Assembly (NCBI GenBank): GCA_913041275.1
Contig: CAJWHF010000003.1
Coordinates: 1-55,176, forward strand
Length of the DNA: 55,176 nucleotides
Direction: 5' to 3'
Source of the DNA: an uncultured Opitutia bacterium
GTDB taxonomy: Bacteria > Verrucomicrobiota > Verrucomicrobiia > Opitutales > Coraliomargaritaceae
The translations under genes and the position numbers were made by a program. Position 1 is the first letter of the stretch, and each line of letters opens with the position of its first letter. The notes beneath the pieces were generated by a model. That model saw only the letters and a program-made list of their open reading frames with translations, was not told the origin of the DNA and searched no databases. Below, one piece after another: positions 35,160 through 46,262 of the stretch.

Positions 35160-37061
35160 ATGATGAAGCTATTTTTACTAGTTCTCTATGGGTTTATACT
35201 ATTTAACCCGTTTATAAACGCAGATGTGTGGACTAATTTATCCGAGTACCAATTAGGTAAGGGAGGTGATGCGACTGTTGTTACTGAGATTGATAAAATT
35301 ATTATTACGACGAATCCCAGTGAAATGGGTTCTGTTGAAGATAAGTTAATATCAGTTTTAGAGTCATCGAATTCAACACTTGATGGAAAGAAACAATCTC
35401 TTCGATTTTTAGACCGAATAGGTACGGAACGTTCTATTACTGTTGTTGCTAATTTATTAGGAGAAAAGGACCTCGCTTTACTCGCGCGACGTCTACTCGA
35501 GAGCCGAAAAGACTCATTAGTCGCTTTTGAAGCTTTGCTTGCTGAACTACCACGCGTAGAGGATTCACTAAAGGTTGGAATCATTGCTACTTTAGCTGAG
35601 CATGGAAATGTTAGCGCGGTGCCTCATATTACTCCTTACATTAAGAGCGATAACTCCATATTAGCTCTGTCGGCCTGTAACGCAATTGGTCGTCTTGGAG
35701 GAGCGCTTGCGTATACACATCCGATCGAGGATGCCGTCGTAGGTACTATTTCGCGCGAGGATAAAATAAGAGCTATCCTTGATACCACTGAATCAATAGG
35801 ATCTGGATATCTAAAATATTATTTAGAAAATGGTGCTAATTGTAGTCTACAAATTCAAGCTTTCGTAAAATTGCATGCCTTAGATGAGTATCAAGCAGAG
35901 AAGTCATTTAAAATTGCTTTTGCAGAAAGTAGCGCTTATCAGCGCCAGGCACTCGTGCGTACTGCTATGGAGTTGGATACTACGTATCAGAGAGAATTTG
36001 TTCGGACGTTCAGTAGCTTATCCATTTCAGATAAATTGACAGTACTAGGTGCAATATCAGAACTCGGCTTGAGTGAGTACGAAGGTGATTTAATTAGTCT
36101 ATTAGTAGATTCTAAGGGCGAGACGTTCAATCAAATCGTCTACGCTCTTGCGTCGATTGGAGGCGAAGCAAGTTTCCATGCTTTATACCATGAATTTCAA
36201 GAGGATGATAGTAATCCTGCGATTACCTATGCGATCACTCAGTTAGAATTGCCATTAGTCGATGAGCATCTTTTGAAAGTTGTCAGTGGGCAATCTACTT
36301 CAGATATTCAAGAGCGAATAGCTGCTATTACGCCACTTGTACTTCGTAATCCTGACGGATCAGCTAGCGTTTTTAGTGACTTAATAGACCCTAGTCAAAT
36401 AGACGTTTTACGCAAGGCAGGCTTTAAAGCTATCGAAGCCGCTGGTGATATAGAGAACTGCAAGAGTTTAGCCAATTTAATAGTATCTAATGATGTTTTT
36501 AAGCGTCAGGCTCAACAATCTCTGAAGAAAGCTGCTTTGCGTATTAACAAAGGAGATGATTTATGGCAAAGCACTTTTGAACCGATCTTAAAATCTTCCT
36601 CTACTACGCTAGAGCAGAAAGAGTCATTAATGGTTATAATCGATGGCATACCTACTGGGGGATCATTAAACTACCTTAAGGAGCAAATCATGCTACCAAC
36701 TAGTCCCCTTCGCTCCCTGGCCATCCGTATGTTAGGGCGATGGCCTAAATACACGGCAGGTGAAGTATGGATCGAACTTGTATTAGATGAATCTTCTACT
36801 GTAGACGATCAAAGGGCAGCCTTAAAGGGTCTAACTCGAATACTAACCCGTGACGAGATCGAACGAAATGCAAATCGTCGTTTAGAATTGGCCGCTAGGG
36901 CAATAAAAACTGCTCCTAATACTAGTTATAAAATTAAGATTTTGGAATGCTTTAAAGATAGTGATGAGTATACCCGTCGCCGCATGAAAGTTCACTTCTT
37001 GCCACTTTTGGATAATTCGGAACTCAGTTCTATTGTGAAGTCTCTTATGGTTAGTGAATAG
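35160..37061 (+). CDS. Exported HEAT-like repeat protein
   Basis: The 633-aa protein has a signal peptide (about 1-21, ending PFINA). After it come repeated paired helices about 30-35 residues long, for example ALLARRLLES, VGIIATLAEHG and ALSACNAIGRLGG. That pattern is an alpha solenoid of the HEAT/PBS type, a protein-binding scaffold with no catalytic site visible. It follows the Gfo/Idh enzyme by 16 bases and precedes the esterase by 30. Membrane-associated sugar proteins of this phylum often carry HEAT repeats, so a role in holding enzymes at the envelope is possible. Confidence 0.8.
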   Translation: MMKLFLLVLYGFILFNPFINADVWTNLSEYQLGKGGDATVVTEIDKIIITTNPSEMGSVEDKLISVLESSNSTLDGKKQSLRFLDRIGTERSITVVANLLGEKDLALLARRLLESRKDSLVAFEALLAELPRVEDSLKVGIIATLAEHGNVSAVPHITPYIKSDNSILALSACNAIGRLGGALAYTHPIEDAVVGTISREDKIRAILDTTESIGSGYLKYYLENGANCSLQIQAFVKLHALDEYQAEKSFKIAFAESSAYQRQALVRTAMELDTTYQREFVRTFSSLSISDKLTVLGAISELGLSEYEGDLISLLVDSKGETFNQIVYALASIGGEASFHALYHEFQEDDSNPAITYAITQLELPLVDEHLLKVVSGQSTSDIQERIAAITPLVLRNPDGSASVFSDLIDPSQIDVLRKAGFKAIEAAGDIENCKSLANLIVSNDVFKRQAQQSLKKAALRINKGDDLWQSTFEPILKSSSTTLEQKESLMVIIDGIPTGGSLNYLKEQIMLPTSPLRSLAIRMLGRWPKYTAGEVWIELVLDESSTVDDQRAALKGLTRILTRDEIERNANRRLELAARAIKTAPNTSYKIKILECFKDSDEYTRRRMKVHFLPLLDNSELSSIVKSLMVSE

Positions 37062-37091
37062 TTTTATTTATCAAAGATTTCATATACTGCC

Positions 37092-37985
37092 ATGATTGCT
37101 CGTTTTCTCTTTCCTCTGTTTTTCCTACTTACTTACATTAATTTTAGTTATGCGCAAATTCTCCAATCAGGGCGTTATGAAATCGTGCAGTCTTGGTCCC
37201 AAGAAAAGAACTTTAATCGCACCTACTGGGTGAAAGTGCCACCTACTGCGAAAGGCAAAGCGCTACCATTGTTTATTTTTCTGCATGGAAACGGCGGAAA
37301 TGCAGAAAAAGCTCAAGGTATAGCGCGTAGGTATAGAAAAATTTCCGACGAATATATTATGGTTTTTGCACAAGGCTATAAGAAGAGTTGGAATATTGTT
37401 TCCGAGCGTTCAAAAGCGCCGGATCGAGAGTTCATCGAAGCTATTGTGACTGATTTAATTAGTTATTCTAATGTTCGAGCAAGTGGTGTCACGCTCATGG
37501 GTAGTTCTAATGGTGCCGCAATGGTCAATCAGATAGCTATTGAGACAAGGCTAGATTGTTTTACTCATTATATTACTTTGGTAAGTCAGCTAAATAATTG
37601 GCAGCATGATGGGGCGGCTTTCAAAGCTAAAGGAGACCAAAACAATTACACTAAAACTGTCCTACCTTTAAAAGGGAAGTTTCTGATGAATGTTTCTGGT
37701 GAAGATGATAAATTAGTCCCTTATGTAGGAGGTCCATCTACTGGAATTAGGGCTAAAGAGGGTAAACTGCATTTCGTTAACGCAGAGCGATCTACTTTTT
37801 TATGGGCTAAGCACTACGGCTTTACTGGTGATCAATTAGAGCAACCCACCGAAGAGAGTAATACATATGATATTTATAGCTATATGGATGGGGTAGTAGT
37901 GCACTATAAGATGAATAAACGCGCTCACAACGCAGGTGGCGCTCTTACTGAGGCGATGCTCGAAGATTTTTTGAGCCAAAAATAA
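37092..37985 (+). CDS. Secreted esterase, polyhydroxybutyrate-depolymerase/CE1-like
   Basis: The 297-aa protein has a signal peptide (about 1-21, ending FSYA), then FLHGNGGNAE (63-72) forming the oxyanion hole and MGSSNGAAM with the nucleophile serine (S139). NVSGEDDKLVP has the acidic residue and KRAHNAGG the histidine. This arrangement fits the LpqC/feruloyl-esterase/PHB-depolymerase-like group, which cuts ester side groups from plant or algal glycans or polyesters. It ends the exported-protein operon. The true substrate is unknown. Confidence 0.85.
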   Translation: MIARFLFPLFFLLTYINFSYAQILQSGRYEIVQSWSQEKNFNRTYWVKVPPTAKGKALPLFIFLHGNGGNAEKAQGIARRYRKISDEYIMVFAQGYKKSWNIVSERSKAPDREFIEAIVTDLISYSNVRASGVTLMGSSNGAAMVNQIAIETRLDCFTHYITLVSQLNNWQHDGAAFKAKGDQNNYTKTVLPLKGKFLMNVSGEDDKLVPYVGGPSTGIRAKEGKLHFVNAERSTFLWAKHYGFTGDQLEQPTEESNTYDIYSYMDGVVVHYKMNKRAHNAGGALTEAMLEDFLSQK

Positions 37986-38011
37986 TTTTTATTATGTCCT
38001 GTATGCCGCGC

Positions 38012-38031
38012 ATGTTTCTCGATAGAAACAT
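38012..38031 (+). terminator. Hairpin after the esterase operon
   Basis: ATGTTTCT and AGAAACAT form a perfect 8-bp stem with the tetraloop CGAT, 27 bases after the esterase stop. The right arm is followed by CTTCAATGC, not by a T-run, so it is a candidate terminator only. The rest of the 37986-38150 gap shows no gene. Confidence 0.4.
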
Positions 38032-38150
38032 CTTCAATGCTTAGTATACGTTATTTCTTTTTCTAAAGTTTTCAGTGCATCTTCAGTTAGGAATTAAATT
38101 CCTGACTTGACCTGAAGGTGCAGTACTAGACATCTTCTGTCTTATTCTTC

Positions 38151-38225
<75 letters not shown>

Positions 38226-38359
38226 TTTAACAATACAAAATAGTAGTGTATTGTTCGTGATTCTTAACCTTACAAATAAGAGCGTTTCGATTATTTATAT
38301 TTTCACGACTTAATTCACCTAAATATTAATTCGGTAAATTAACATATTTTTATAACTTA

Positions 38360-40363
38360 ATGGCCGCTGAGAATAAATCATCGACCTGTATGTCTTGTCA
38401 TACTGTTTCAGAAGATTTCGAGGACTTGGATCTGAAGACTTCTCGTCATTGGTTACGCATTGCAGTAGCTTGTGTATTTGCAGGTCAAGGGATGGTATTT
38501 TCCTTAGCGCTAAATATGACACCGCCTTCTTTTGTCTCTCCCGCGTATCTAATTTTACATGGCGGTCTGATAATCTCGGCATTGGTAGTTATGGGTGTAC
38601 TTGGCCCCCCTTTATTTGTGTCAACTTGGGAGATGTTAAAAGCGCGGCGTATATCGATTGAGGGTCTTTTTACTCTGAGCTTATTGGCTGCCTTTTTAGG
38701 TTCGCTTGCAGGTTCTATAAGCGGGGGGGGAGATGTCTTCTACGAGGTCATAGCAATAGTTATAGCTATTTATACTTTTGGTAGGATCCTAGGTGAACGT
38801 TCCCACTCAAACCTCAAGCGAGAAAGCGAAGTTCTAAAAGATCGCTTCAATTGTGCTATCGTACGTAGTGAAACGGGTCAGTGGGTGGAAAAACATATAT
38901 CCAATATACCAGTCGGAGAATTACTTAGAGTAGATCCAGGAGCTTCTTTTGCTGCGGATGGAGTAATATTGGAAGGAAGTGGTTATGTAGAAGAGACTGC
39001 TTTGACTGGCGAGCCATTGCCAGTTATTCGCCAGCCCGGAGATAAAGTGCGAGCAGGAACATGGTCTGTTGATAGCCGTTTTATTCTTGAAGTTGAGCAG
39101 ACACTGGGTGGTCGTGAATTGGATAAAATCTTAGATGCTTTAGACTCTCCTGATGGTCGACCTTCTATTTTTCAATCAAAAGCGAACGTCTTTATTAGTT
39201 ACTTTCTTCCATTAGTATTAGTAATAAGCGCTGGTACTGCATTGTTTTGGTTTCTAGCAGGTACTTGGGTAGATGCCGTATTAAATAGCATGGCAGTTTT
39301 ACTAGTAGCCTGCCCATGCGCACTGGGTTTAGCTACTCCTGTAGCAATTTCACATGGGCTATTTCGCCTCGCGCAGATGGGTTTAATTAGTCGCGATGGT
39401 GCGTTAATAGATACCTTGGCTCAAACGCGTCAGGTATTTTTTGACAAAACTGGCACTTTGAGTGAATCAAGTCTTCAAGTGGTGGATACTTGGACTAAAG
39501 AACCTCTACCGATTGAACGCATTGCACTGATTTCCTCTATAGTGCAGGCGCAGTCCAGCGTTAAGCATCCGGTTGCCCGTGCCATTAGCCAGTATTTAGG
39601 TGATAATAATATATTTATTGAGGACCAAATTAAAAATTTACGCTTAATTCCAGGTTCAGGTATAGAGTTCTTTTTAAATTATGGAGGTACCTCAAAGAAG
39701 GTCCTCGTAGGAGATGAGGATTTATATGACACGTCTGAATCGATGCAGGAGGTGCTCCATAAGCTGCATGAAAAAAGAGGCAAACGTATTTTTGTTTGGT
39801 ACGACGAAGAACTAGTATTTTGTTTTGTACTACGCGAGCGTCTTCGAAATGGTGTTAGCGAGGTTTGTTGTGACTTAAACGGGCTAGATATTGACGCGAG
39901 GGTCTTAACTGGGGACCCTTCACCAGATATTAAATTTCCAGAAGAAATAGGATTAGAAATAGGACTTACTTCTGCTGATAAAGTTCAATACGTCACTGAT
40001 TCGCGTGCGGACGGAAAGTTTCCATTATTTGTAGGGGATGGAATCAATGACACGGCGGCTATGACAGCTGCTAGTGGATCGATCGCTATGGACAGTGGGG
40101 TGGGGCTAGCGCGATCTGCTGCCATGGCTATTTTATCAGAGGATCGATTAACAGCTATTCCTGAAGCAATTAGATTATCAAGATCCATACACAAACGCTT
40201 GTGGGGTAGTTTGCTCTTTGCGGCATTGTATAACTTGGTTGGAGTTTTTTTGGCAGCAGTAGGAGCCTTAACACCTGTAATCGCAGCTATAATTATGCTC
40301 ATATCTAGTTTTCTTGTGATGTACCGAGCAGTAAGCCAAAATTCTTATATTAAGAAGCGCTAA
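38360..40363 (+). CDS. ccoI: Copper-type P1B ATPase, likely CcoI/FixI for cbb3 assembly
   Basis: The 667-aa pump has the TALTGEP actuator loop, the phosphorylation motif DKTGT, KHPVAR, GDGINDTAAM, and the metal-path motifs ACPCALG, YN and MxxSS in the last helices. These mark a Cu(I) ATPase. It lies 113 bases before the Act/cbb3 cluster that also encodes CcoS, so its job is probably supplying copper to CcoN as in CcoI/FixI. Unlike usual CcoI it has no N-terminal heavy-metal-associated domain; instead a short CMSCH motif (C10-H14) may bind the metal. Cytosolic position makes haem attachment unlikely. Confidence 0.88.
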   Translation: MAAENKSSTCMSCHTVSEDFEDLDLKTSRHWLRIAVACVFAGQGMVFSLALNMTPPSFVSPAYLILHGGLIISALVVMGVLGPPLFVSTWEMLKARRISIEGLFTLSLLAAFLGSLAGSISGGGDVFYEVIAIVIAIYTFGRILGERSHSNLKRESEVLKDRFNCAIVRSETGQWVEKHISNIPVGELLRVDPGASFAADGVILEGSGYVEETALTGEPLPVIRQPGDKVRAGTWSVDSRFILEVEQTLGGRELDKILDALDSPDGRPSIFQSKANVFISYFLPLVLVISAGTALFWFLAGTWVDAVLNSMAVLLVACPCALGLATPVAISHGLFRLAQMGLISRDGALIDTLAQTRQVFFDKTGTLSESSLQVVDTWTKEPLPIERIALISSIVQAQSSVKHPVARAISQYLGDNNIFIEDQIKNLRLIPGSGIEFFLNYGGTSKKVLVGDEDLYDTSESMQEVLHKLHEKRGKRIFVWYDEELVFCFVLRERLRNGVSEVCCDLNGLDIDARVLTGDPSPDIKFPEEIGLEIGLTSADKVQYVTDSRADGKFPLFVGDGINDTAAMTAASGSIAMDSGVGLARSAAMAILSEDRLTAIPEAIRLSRSIHKRLWGSLLFAALYNLVGVFLAAVGALTPVIAAIIMLISSFLVMYRAVSQNSYIKKR

Positions 40364-40476
40364 TACATATTATTTCTACTACTTATCGATATTGTAACAT
40401 GGTGAAAAATCGTCTACATATTGCTCGAAATGATTTGTCATTTTAGTTAAAAACATTAATTAGAATAGTTATAAAT

Positions 40477-40671
40477 ATGTATAACGATTCTAATATTCAT
40501 CGTAAAGGTTTCCTTAAGCGTACAGGAGCAGCAATTGCTGCTATATTTGTAGCTTCTTTCTCGTCCAGATCAGGTACTAATGTTAAAGTAGATTCATCTC
40601 TGGTAAGTGCGCCCAATACCGCTCTTCGGCGTGTCCAAGCAGCTAAAGGAGCTATAGAACGTAAAGTCTAG
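40477..40671 (+). CDS. Small 64-aa protein with Tat-like signal
   Basis: The product starts with HRKGFLKRTGAAIAAIFVASF (about residues 8-28), close to a twin-arginine signal, with RK in place of RR. About 35 polar residues follow, ending LRRVQAAKGAIERKV. It sits 113 bases after the copper ATPase and 42 before ActA. Small Tat-signal proteins occur beside formate dehydrogenases and similar complexes, so it may be a tiny subunit or assembly factor of the ACIII. I do not recognise the family. Confidence 0.55.
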   Translation: MYNDSNIHRKGFLKRTGAAIAAIFVASFSSRSGTNVKVDSSLVSAPNTALRRVQAAKGAIERKV

Positions 40672-40713
40672 AACTCTACACTTTTACATATATATTTTTA
40701 TTAAACTTAAGAC

Positions 40714-41367
40714 ATGGCCAATGTATTTCCCAAGTGGGTCAATACGATTCCTATTAAAGTAGTTGTTGCTGTTATCTTGATAAAGACAGCGGTAATTGCG
40801 GGTTTCACCTACTATGCCACTCCAAAATATACTCGCGTTGGTTATGCTCCTACACAGCCGGTAGCCTTTAGTCATGCGCTTCACTCTGGTCAGTTAGAGA
40901 TTGATTGTCGTTATTGTCATACAAACGTAGATCGATCAGAGCACTCGAATGTCCCTGCTACCGAAGTTTGTATGTCCTGTCACAGTATGGTCCGTAAAGA
41001 CGACCCTATCCTTGCTCCAGTTCGTGAGAGTTACGCTTCAGGGGAGCCCATTCCTTGGGTTCGCATTCACAAAACCCCTGATTACGTATATTTTAATCAC
41101 GCAGTCCATGTTAATCGAGGCATCAGCTGCGTCGAATGTCACGGCCGTGTCGATCAAATGAAAGTAGTACATCATGATAAACCTCTTAGCATGGGTTTCT
41201 GCCTAGATTGTCACCGAAATCCTGAAGAGTATATACGTCCGCCTGAGGAAGTTTATAATTTGGCTTGGGAGAGGCCGAAAACTGAAGAATTTAATGAAAT
41301 GGCTGCCGGATTCGTTCACGACTGGAAAGTTAACCCACCACAAAGCTGCTCTGGTTGTCACCGTTAA
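40714..41367 (+). CDS. actA: Alternative complex III subunit ActA, pentahaem cytochrome c
   Basis: ActA carries electrons within the quinol:cytochrome c oxidoreductase ACIII. The 217-aa protein has an N-terminal membrane anchor (about 15-35) and five haem-binding CxxCH motifs: CRYCH (65-69), CMSCH (86-90), CVECH (139-143), CLDCH (163-167) and CSGCH (212-216). Additional histidines (for example HALH, HKTPDY, HAVH) can act as axial ligands. Five haems are the standard number. ActB follows after 14 bases. Confidence 0.94.
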   Translation: MANVFPKWVNTIPIKVVVAVILIKTAVIAGFTYYATPKYTRVGYAPTQPVAFSHALHSGQLEIDCRYCHTNVDRSEHSNVPATEVCMSCHSMVRKDDPILAPVRESYASGEPIPWVRIHKTPDYVYFNHAVHVNRGISCVECHGRVDQMKVVHHDKPLSMGFCLDCHRNPEEYIRPPEEVYNLAWERPKTEEFNEMAAGFVHDWKVNPPQSCSGCHR

Positions 41368-41381
41368 ATTATATTTAAGTA

Positions 41382-44300
41382 ATGAAAAATTCTGAATACA
41401 CAGGCCCACGCTACTGGAAGAGCCTTGACGATCTGGCAGAAACGCCTGCTTTCAAGGACTGGATGGAACGTGAGTTTCCTTCAGGGGCATCCGAAATTGA
41501 GGGCGTTAACCGTCGCCAATTTATGAAAGTTATGGCTGCTTCTTTCGGACTTGCTGGTCTTGGTATGTCTGGATGCCGTCGCCCAGAGCAAGTTATTTTG
41601 CCTTATTCGAAGGCACCTGAGAACGTTATTCCGGGTATTCCCATTTATTACAGTTCCTCTCAACCTGGCATCCGCGACAATATTCCTGTTATTGTGGAAA
41701 CACATTCTGGACGTCCAACCAAGATAGAAGGAAATCCTAGCTACAAGCCTTATGGTGGTGCGACTACTGTGTACACTCAGGCTAGCATTCTTGACCTTTA
41801 TGATCCTGACCGAGCGACCAAGTCTAGTGTGAGCATTAGTCGGGTGCGAGATCGACTTACTGAAATTCATAAAGCTCATCTTGCTGACCAAGGAGAAGGG
41901 CTTGTTTTTTTAGCAGAGCCTAGTACTTCCCCTAGTCGAGCTTTTCTTGCTGCTTCGATTAAAGAAACATTCCCTAAGGCTTTGTGGGCAGAATATGCTG
42001 CTATAGATAAAACTAACTCAGAGAAGGCTGCCAAGGCGGTTTACGGGAAATCCCTACGCTCAATTCCTGACTTTAGTAAAGCCAAACGTGTTTTGTCACT
42101 AGATGCTGACTTTCTATCAAGTTCTGATGGGCACACCAGTTTTGTACGTGATTACGCTAAGGCCAGAAGAGTAAAAGATTCAAAAGATGCGAAGGATATG
42201 AGTCGCTTGTATTCAGTGGAAAGTGTAATGTCTTCAACTGGAGCTGCTGCAGATCACCGCCTTAGACTTAGCGCATCTCAAATCGGCGCTTTCGCCGCGC
42301 TTATTGCAGTGGATATTCTTGAGCAAAAGAATGGCGACCGCGCGTTAATAAATACTCTCAAAAAAATTGGCGAGTCTCTAGATGTAGATCGTAATTGGGT
42401 GCGAGAGTGTGCCAACGATCTAATAGAGTTTTCTGGTAAGTCTTTGGTAGTTGCAGGTGATGGCCTCTCCAAATCTGCGCATGCTATTGTTTTCGCAATT
42501 AATGAGGCGCTGGAAGCACCGGTAAAGTACGTAGAGGTAGCAGATGCAGAGTTAGGCATACAAGCCGCTGCAAATCGTTTGAACGAGGGTAATGTGAAAA
42601 CTCTGGTCGTGCTGGGTGGCAATCCAGCTTATAATGCACCGGCGAATTTAGATTGGGTTAGTTGCCAAGCTAAGGCCCGCGAGAGTATTTATTTTGGTAG
42701 CGACAAAAACGAAACAGCTAAACTAGCGACCTTCACAATTGCCGCATCCCACTACCTAGAAAGCTGGGGTGACGGTAGGACATTTGACGGTACACTCGTT
42801 CCAGTGCAACCGATGATTGAGCCACTTTTCCCTACTTTCAACGAGTTGGAAGTACTAGCTCTTATTAGTGGATCTGCAGTCCGCGACGCATACTCAATAG
42901 TACAGGAAACCTTTAAAGCTCAGGGCGGATTAGACTTTAATAAATTCCTAAGCGATGGACTACTTGAAGGGTCTAGCTTCAGCCCTTTTTTAGCCGATTC
43001 AGGTAATTATATAAATTCGATAAATATCAGTGAACTTGTGATACCCGAGTTAAGCGCCTCGAGCTTGGAGGTCATTTTTACAGCTAGTTCTCATGCTGGT
43101 GATGGCCGGTATGCAAATAATGGTTGGATGATGGAGTGCCCGGATCCGATGACGAAGCTTACTTGGGATAATGCTATTCTTGTGAGCCCACGTTTGGCTA
43201 AAGAATTGGAAAAAAGGGATGGTATCCAAATATTCCCTAACAAAAAGCCCATGAATAAGGATAGTAAATTCTTTGAAGGGGCAAAGGGTACATTGCAAAC
43301 GAACAAGGCTGAGTTCAAGCGTGGCAAAGAACAAGCCGTAGTTGCCGAGCTTGATCTTAACGGCCGTAAGGTCAAAGGCCCGATTCATGTGCTTCCTGGA
43401 ATGGCTAATTACACAGTAGCATTACCTCTAGGGATGGGTCGTAAAGTTGTAGGCCGCGTAGGGCAGGGCGTAGGCTTTAATGCTTACTCTGTGCGCACCG
43501 CAAAACAATCAGGAGCCCATACAAGTGCTACAATACAATTAACTTCAGAGGTCTATGAACTCGCCAACACACAAGAGCACTGGTCAATGGAGGGCCGCGC
43601 AATTGTTCGTGAAGGTACCGCTGAATACTATGCTAAGCATCCGGACTTTGCTACTAAGATGGGAGTTGAGTCTCATGCACCGGCAAACTACGGCAAGGAC
43701 GAGGGTAAGACTCTTCAAGATAAGTCTACCGGTCAGTATCGTGGTAATTCTGCGTATAAACATCCAAGTTTTGCGGAACCTGCTCCCAATGTAAAAGTAT
43801 GGAAGGGCGATGAGGCTCGTGCTAAATTTCCCGATATTCAACAATGGGGTTTGGCGGTAGATATGAATACGTGCTTCGGTTGCTCTGCTTGCGTCGTTGC
43901 GTGTCAAAGTGAAAATAATACGCCCATCGTTGGAAAAGACCAGGTACTACGTGGTCGCGAAATGCATTGGATGCGCATAGATCGTTATTTTTCTGCAGAG
44001 AAATACGACCAAGAGGAAATCCCAGAAGACGTACAAGTCTCGTTCATGGGTGTTAGTTGCCAGCATTGTGAGAATGCACCTTGCGAGCAGGTTTGCCCTG
44101 TCAACGCGACTGTACATGATAATCAGGGACTAAATACGATGGCTTATAATCGATGTGTTGGCACACGATACTGCGCTAACAATTGCCCCTATAAAGTAAG
44201 AAGGTTTAATTTCTTTGACTGGAATAAGCGCCAGATCGGTGAATTCTATAAAGGTCCTCTAGGTCCTGTGGACGAACCGGAGCTGCATAAAATGCAAAAG

Positions 44301-44738
44301 AACCCTAATGTTACGATACGCATGAGAGGTGTGATGGAGAAGTGCACTTACTGTACCCAGCGTATAGAGGCAGCAAAAATAGACCAGAAGCGTAGAGCAG
44401 GTGCCTCAGGTAATATTAAAGTAAAAGATGGGACTATTAAGACTGCTTGTCAGCAAGTTTGCCCCACTGATGCTATAACATTTGGTGATATTTCTGATCC
44501 TAATTCTGAGGTTTCGAAAATGAAGGCAAGTGACCGTAATTATTCTGTTTTAGGCTACTTAAACGTGCGCCCACGTACTACTTATCTTGCTCGATTACGT
44601 AATCCAAATTCGAAGATGCCTGATGCTTATGAAAAGCCTTACGCATACGCTCAATATAAAGAGCGCTATGGTAGTAGTGGTAAGTACAGTAAAGAGGAGC
44701 ATTCTCCACACATTAAAGAGGCATCACTTACTCATTAA
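41382..44738 (+). CDS. actB: Alternative complex III subunit ActB, molybdopterin-like and Fe-S fusion
   Basis: The 1118-aa protein has a Tat motif ([11 protein letters not shown] at 44-45) and a lipobox-like GMSGC (C65). A molybdopterin-oxidoreductase-type region (about 70-760) follows, and then a ferredoxin-type part (about 820-1060). The latter shows [35 protein letters not shown] and CTYC ... CQQVC, ligands for four Fe-S clusters. In known ACIII the molybdopterin domain has lost its cofactor and the Fe-S clusters pass electrons. Length and layout match ActB. It lies in the periplasm. Confidence 0.94.
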   Translation: MKNSEYTGPRYWKSLDDLAETPAFKDWMEREFPSGASEIEGVNRRQFMKVMAASFGLAGLGMSGCRRPEQVILPYSKAPENVIPGIPIYYSSSQPGIRDNIPVIVETHSGRPTKIEGNPSYKPYGGATTVYTQASILDLYDPDRATKSSVSISRVRDRLTEIHKAHLADQGEGLVFLAEPSTSPSRAFLAASIKETFPKALWAEYAAIDKTNSEKAAKAVYGKSLRSIPDFSKAKRVLSLDADFLSSSDGHTSFVRDYAKARRVKDSKDAKDMSRLYSVESVMSSTGAAADHRLRLSASQIGAFAALIAVDILEQKNGDRALINTLKKIGESLDVDRNWVRECANDLIEFSGKSLVVAGDGLSKSAHAIVFAINEALEAPVKYVEVADAELGIQAAANRLNEGNVKTLVVLGGNPAYNAPANLDWVSCQAKARESIYFGSDKNETAKLATFTIAASHYLESWGDGRTFDGTLVPVQPMIEPLFPTFNELEVLALISGSAVRDAYSIVQETFKAQGGLDFNKFLSDGLLEGSSFSPFLADSGNYINSINISELVIPELSASSLEVIFTASSHAGDGRYANNGWMMECPDPMTKLTWDNAILVSPRLAKELEKRDGIQIFPNKKPMNKDSKFFEGAKGTLQTNKAEFKRGKEQAVVAELDLNGRKVKGPIHVLPGMANYTVALPLGMGRKVVGRVGQGVGFNAYSVRTAKQSGAHTSATIQLTSEVYELANTQEHWSMEGRAIVREGTAEYYAKHPDFATKMGVESHAPANYGKDEGKTLQDKSTGQYRGNSAYKHPSFAEPAPNVKVWKGDEARAKFPDIQQWGLAVDMNTCFGCSACVVACQSENNTPIVGKDQVLRGREMHWMRIDRYFSAEKYDQEEIPEDVQVSFMGVSCQHCENAPCEQVCPVNATVHDNQGLNTMAYNRCVGTRYCANNCPYKVRRFNFFDWNKRQIGEFYKGPLGPVDEPELHKMQKNPNVTIRMRGVMEKCTYCTQRIEAAKIDQKRRAGASGNIKVKDGTIKTACQQVCPTDAITFGDISDPNSEVSKMKASDRNYSVLGYLNVRPRTTYLARLRNPNSKMPDAYEKPYAYAQYKERYGSSGKYSKEEHSPHIKEASLTH

Positions 44739-44762
44739 TTTTGATACTTTGATCTAATACCG

Positions 44763-46262
44763 ATGACTAGCACGACACAAAATAGTTCTTTGGATGCACC
44801 AGAGGCAGCTTTATTAGCTAGAGTCCAGCCTGCCCAGTTGAAGGACGAACCACTTGTCTCTAATAATCGCGATTTTAATTGGGTGACTGATAAAATTTGC
44901 CGTGTTGTAGAAACAAAGACTCCTTTATGGTGGTGGGTTTGTATGGTGGTAGCACTGATGACTGCTTCTTTTACTGGTATCGGATTAGTTTGGTTAGTTA
45001 GTACAGGCGTAGGTGTTTGGGGTTTGGCTAATCCAATAAATTGGGGTTGGGCGATTGTGAATTTTGTTTTTTGGATTGGTATTGGTCATGCGGGAACACT
45101 TATTTCGGCTGTACTTTGTCTGTTAAAACAAGGATGGCGTACTTCTATTAATCGCGCGGCAGAAGCGATGACAATTTTTGCAGTTGTTTGTGCAGGAGTT
45201 TTTCCTTTGTTCCATGTTGGTAGGGTGTGGTTCGCTTGGTGGTTGTTTCCAATTCCTAATAGTAACGCGATTTGGCCGCAGTTCCGTTCTCCACTAGAGT
45301 GGGATGTATTCGCTGTATCGACTTATGGTACTGTTTCCGTGCTTTTCTGGTACATGGGTATGATACCGGATCTAGCAGTTCTTCGTGATCGTGCAGTACA
45401 AAGACTCAATAAGAATGCTTACGAGAGTGCCGGTGCGTTAGCCAAAGGCATGGATTATTTCCGTAAGAATCTTTACGCAATTTTTGCTATGGGTTGGCGT
45501 AATGCAGGTAATCATTGGCGTAACTATGAAATGGCTTACTTAGTTCTTGCAGGGTTGTCTACTCCACTGGTTCTCTCTGTTCACACCATCGTTTCTTTCG
45601 ACTTCGCTCTAGCAGTACTACCTGGTTGGCACACTACTATTTTCCCCCCTTATTTTGTGGCAGGTGCTATTTTCTCAGGATTTGGTATGGTGCTCACACT
45701 GATGTTACCGCTGCGTGCGCTGTATGGATTACATGATCTTATTACACAGCGCCACATAGATAATATGTGTAAGATATGCCTGGGTACTGGCTCTATAGTC
45801 GGTTATGCCTACATCATGGAGTTCTTTATCGCGTGGTACGGTGCGAACCCATACGAGAGCTTCGCCTTTATTAATCGTGCTTTTGGTCAATACTGGTGGG
45901 CATATCTTATGATGTTCAGCTGTAACGTTTTCACGCCTCAGTTATTTTGGTTCCAGAAGGTACGCAAAAATGCAGCGCTTGTGTGGATTATGTCGATCTT
46001 CATTAATGTAGGCATGTGGTTTGAGCGATTCGTAATCACTGTGACCTCATTAGCTAATGATTTCCTACCTTCTAGCTGGGGATATTATTCACCCACGATT
46101 GTCGACATCCTTACCTTCTTCGGTACATTTGGTCTTTTTACAGTGCTCTTTCTTCTCTTTTTACGCTTCCTGCCTCTTATGCCAATCGCGGAAGTTAAAT
46201 TTGTCATGCCAGCTGCTGATCCGCATGGCCATACCGATCATAGCCAAGGAGATCCCCACTAA
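44763..46262 (+). CDS. actC: Alternative complex III subunit ActC (NrfD/PsrC family)
   Basis: The 499-aa membrane protein has about ten transmembrane helices. Family landmarks include [36 protein letters not shown]-like helices and [10 protein letters not shown]. ActC is one of two NrfD-type subunits of ACIII that bind quinol and may move protons. Its stop overlaps the ActD start by one base (TAATG). The C-terminus is histidine-rich ([12 protein letters not shown]). Confidence 0.93.
   Translation: MTSTTQNSSLDAPEAALLARVQPAQLKDEPLVSNNRDFNWVTDKICRVVETKTPLWWWVCMVVALMTASFTGIGLVWLVSTGVGVWGLANPINWGWAIVNFVFWIGIGHAGTLISAVLCLLKQGWRTSINRAAEAMTIFAVVCAGVFPLFHVGRVWFAWWLFPIPNSNAIWPQFRSPLEWDVFAVSTYGTVSVLFWYMGMIPDLAVLRDRAVQRLNKNAYESAGALAKGMDYFRKNLYAIFAMGWRNAGNHWRNYEMAYLVLAGLSTPLVLSVHTIVSFDFALAVLPGWHTTIFPPYFVAGAIFSGFGMVLTLMLPLRALYGLHDLITQRHIDNMCKICLGTGSIVGYAYIMEFFIAWYGANPYESFAFINRAFGQYWWAYLMMFSCNVFTPQLFWFQKVRKNAALVWIMSIFINVGMWFERFVITVTSLANDFLPSSWGYYSPTIVDILTFFGTFGLFTVLFLLFLRFLPLMPIAEVKFVMPAADPHGHTDHSQGDPH

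Noticed and set aside
41481-43907. Long frames on the strand opposite actB
   Set aside because: They lie within actB, which has full domain motifs, and show no family features themselves.
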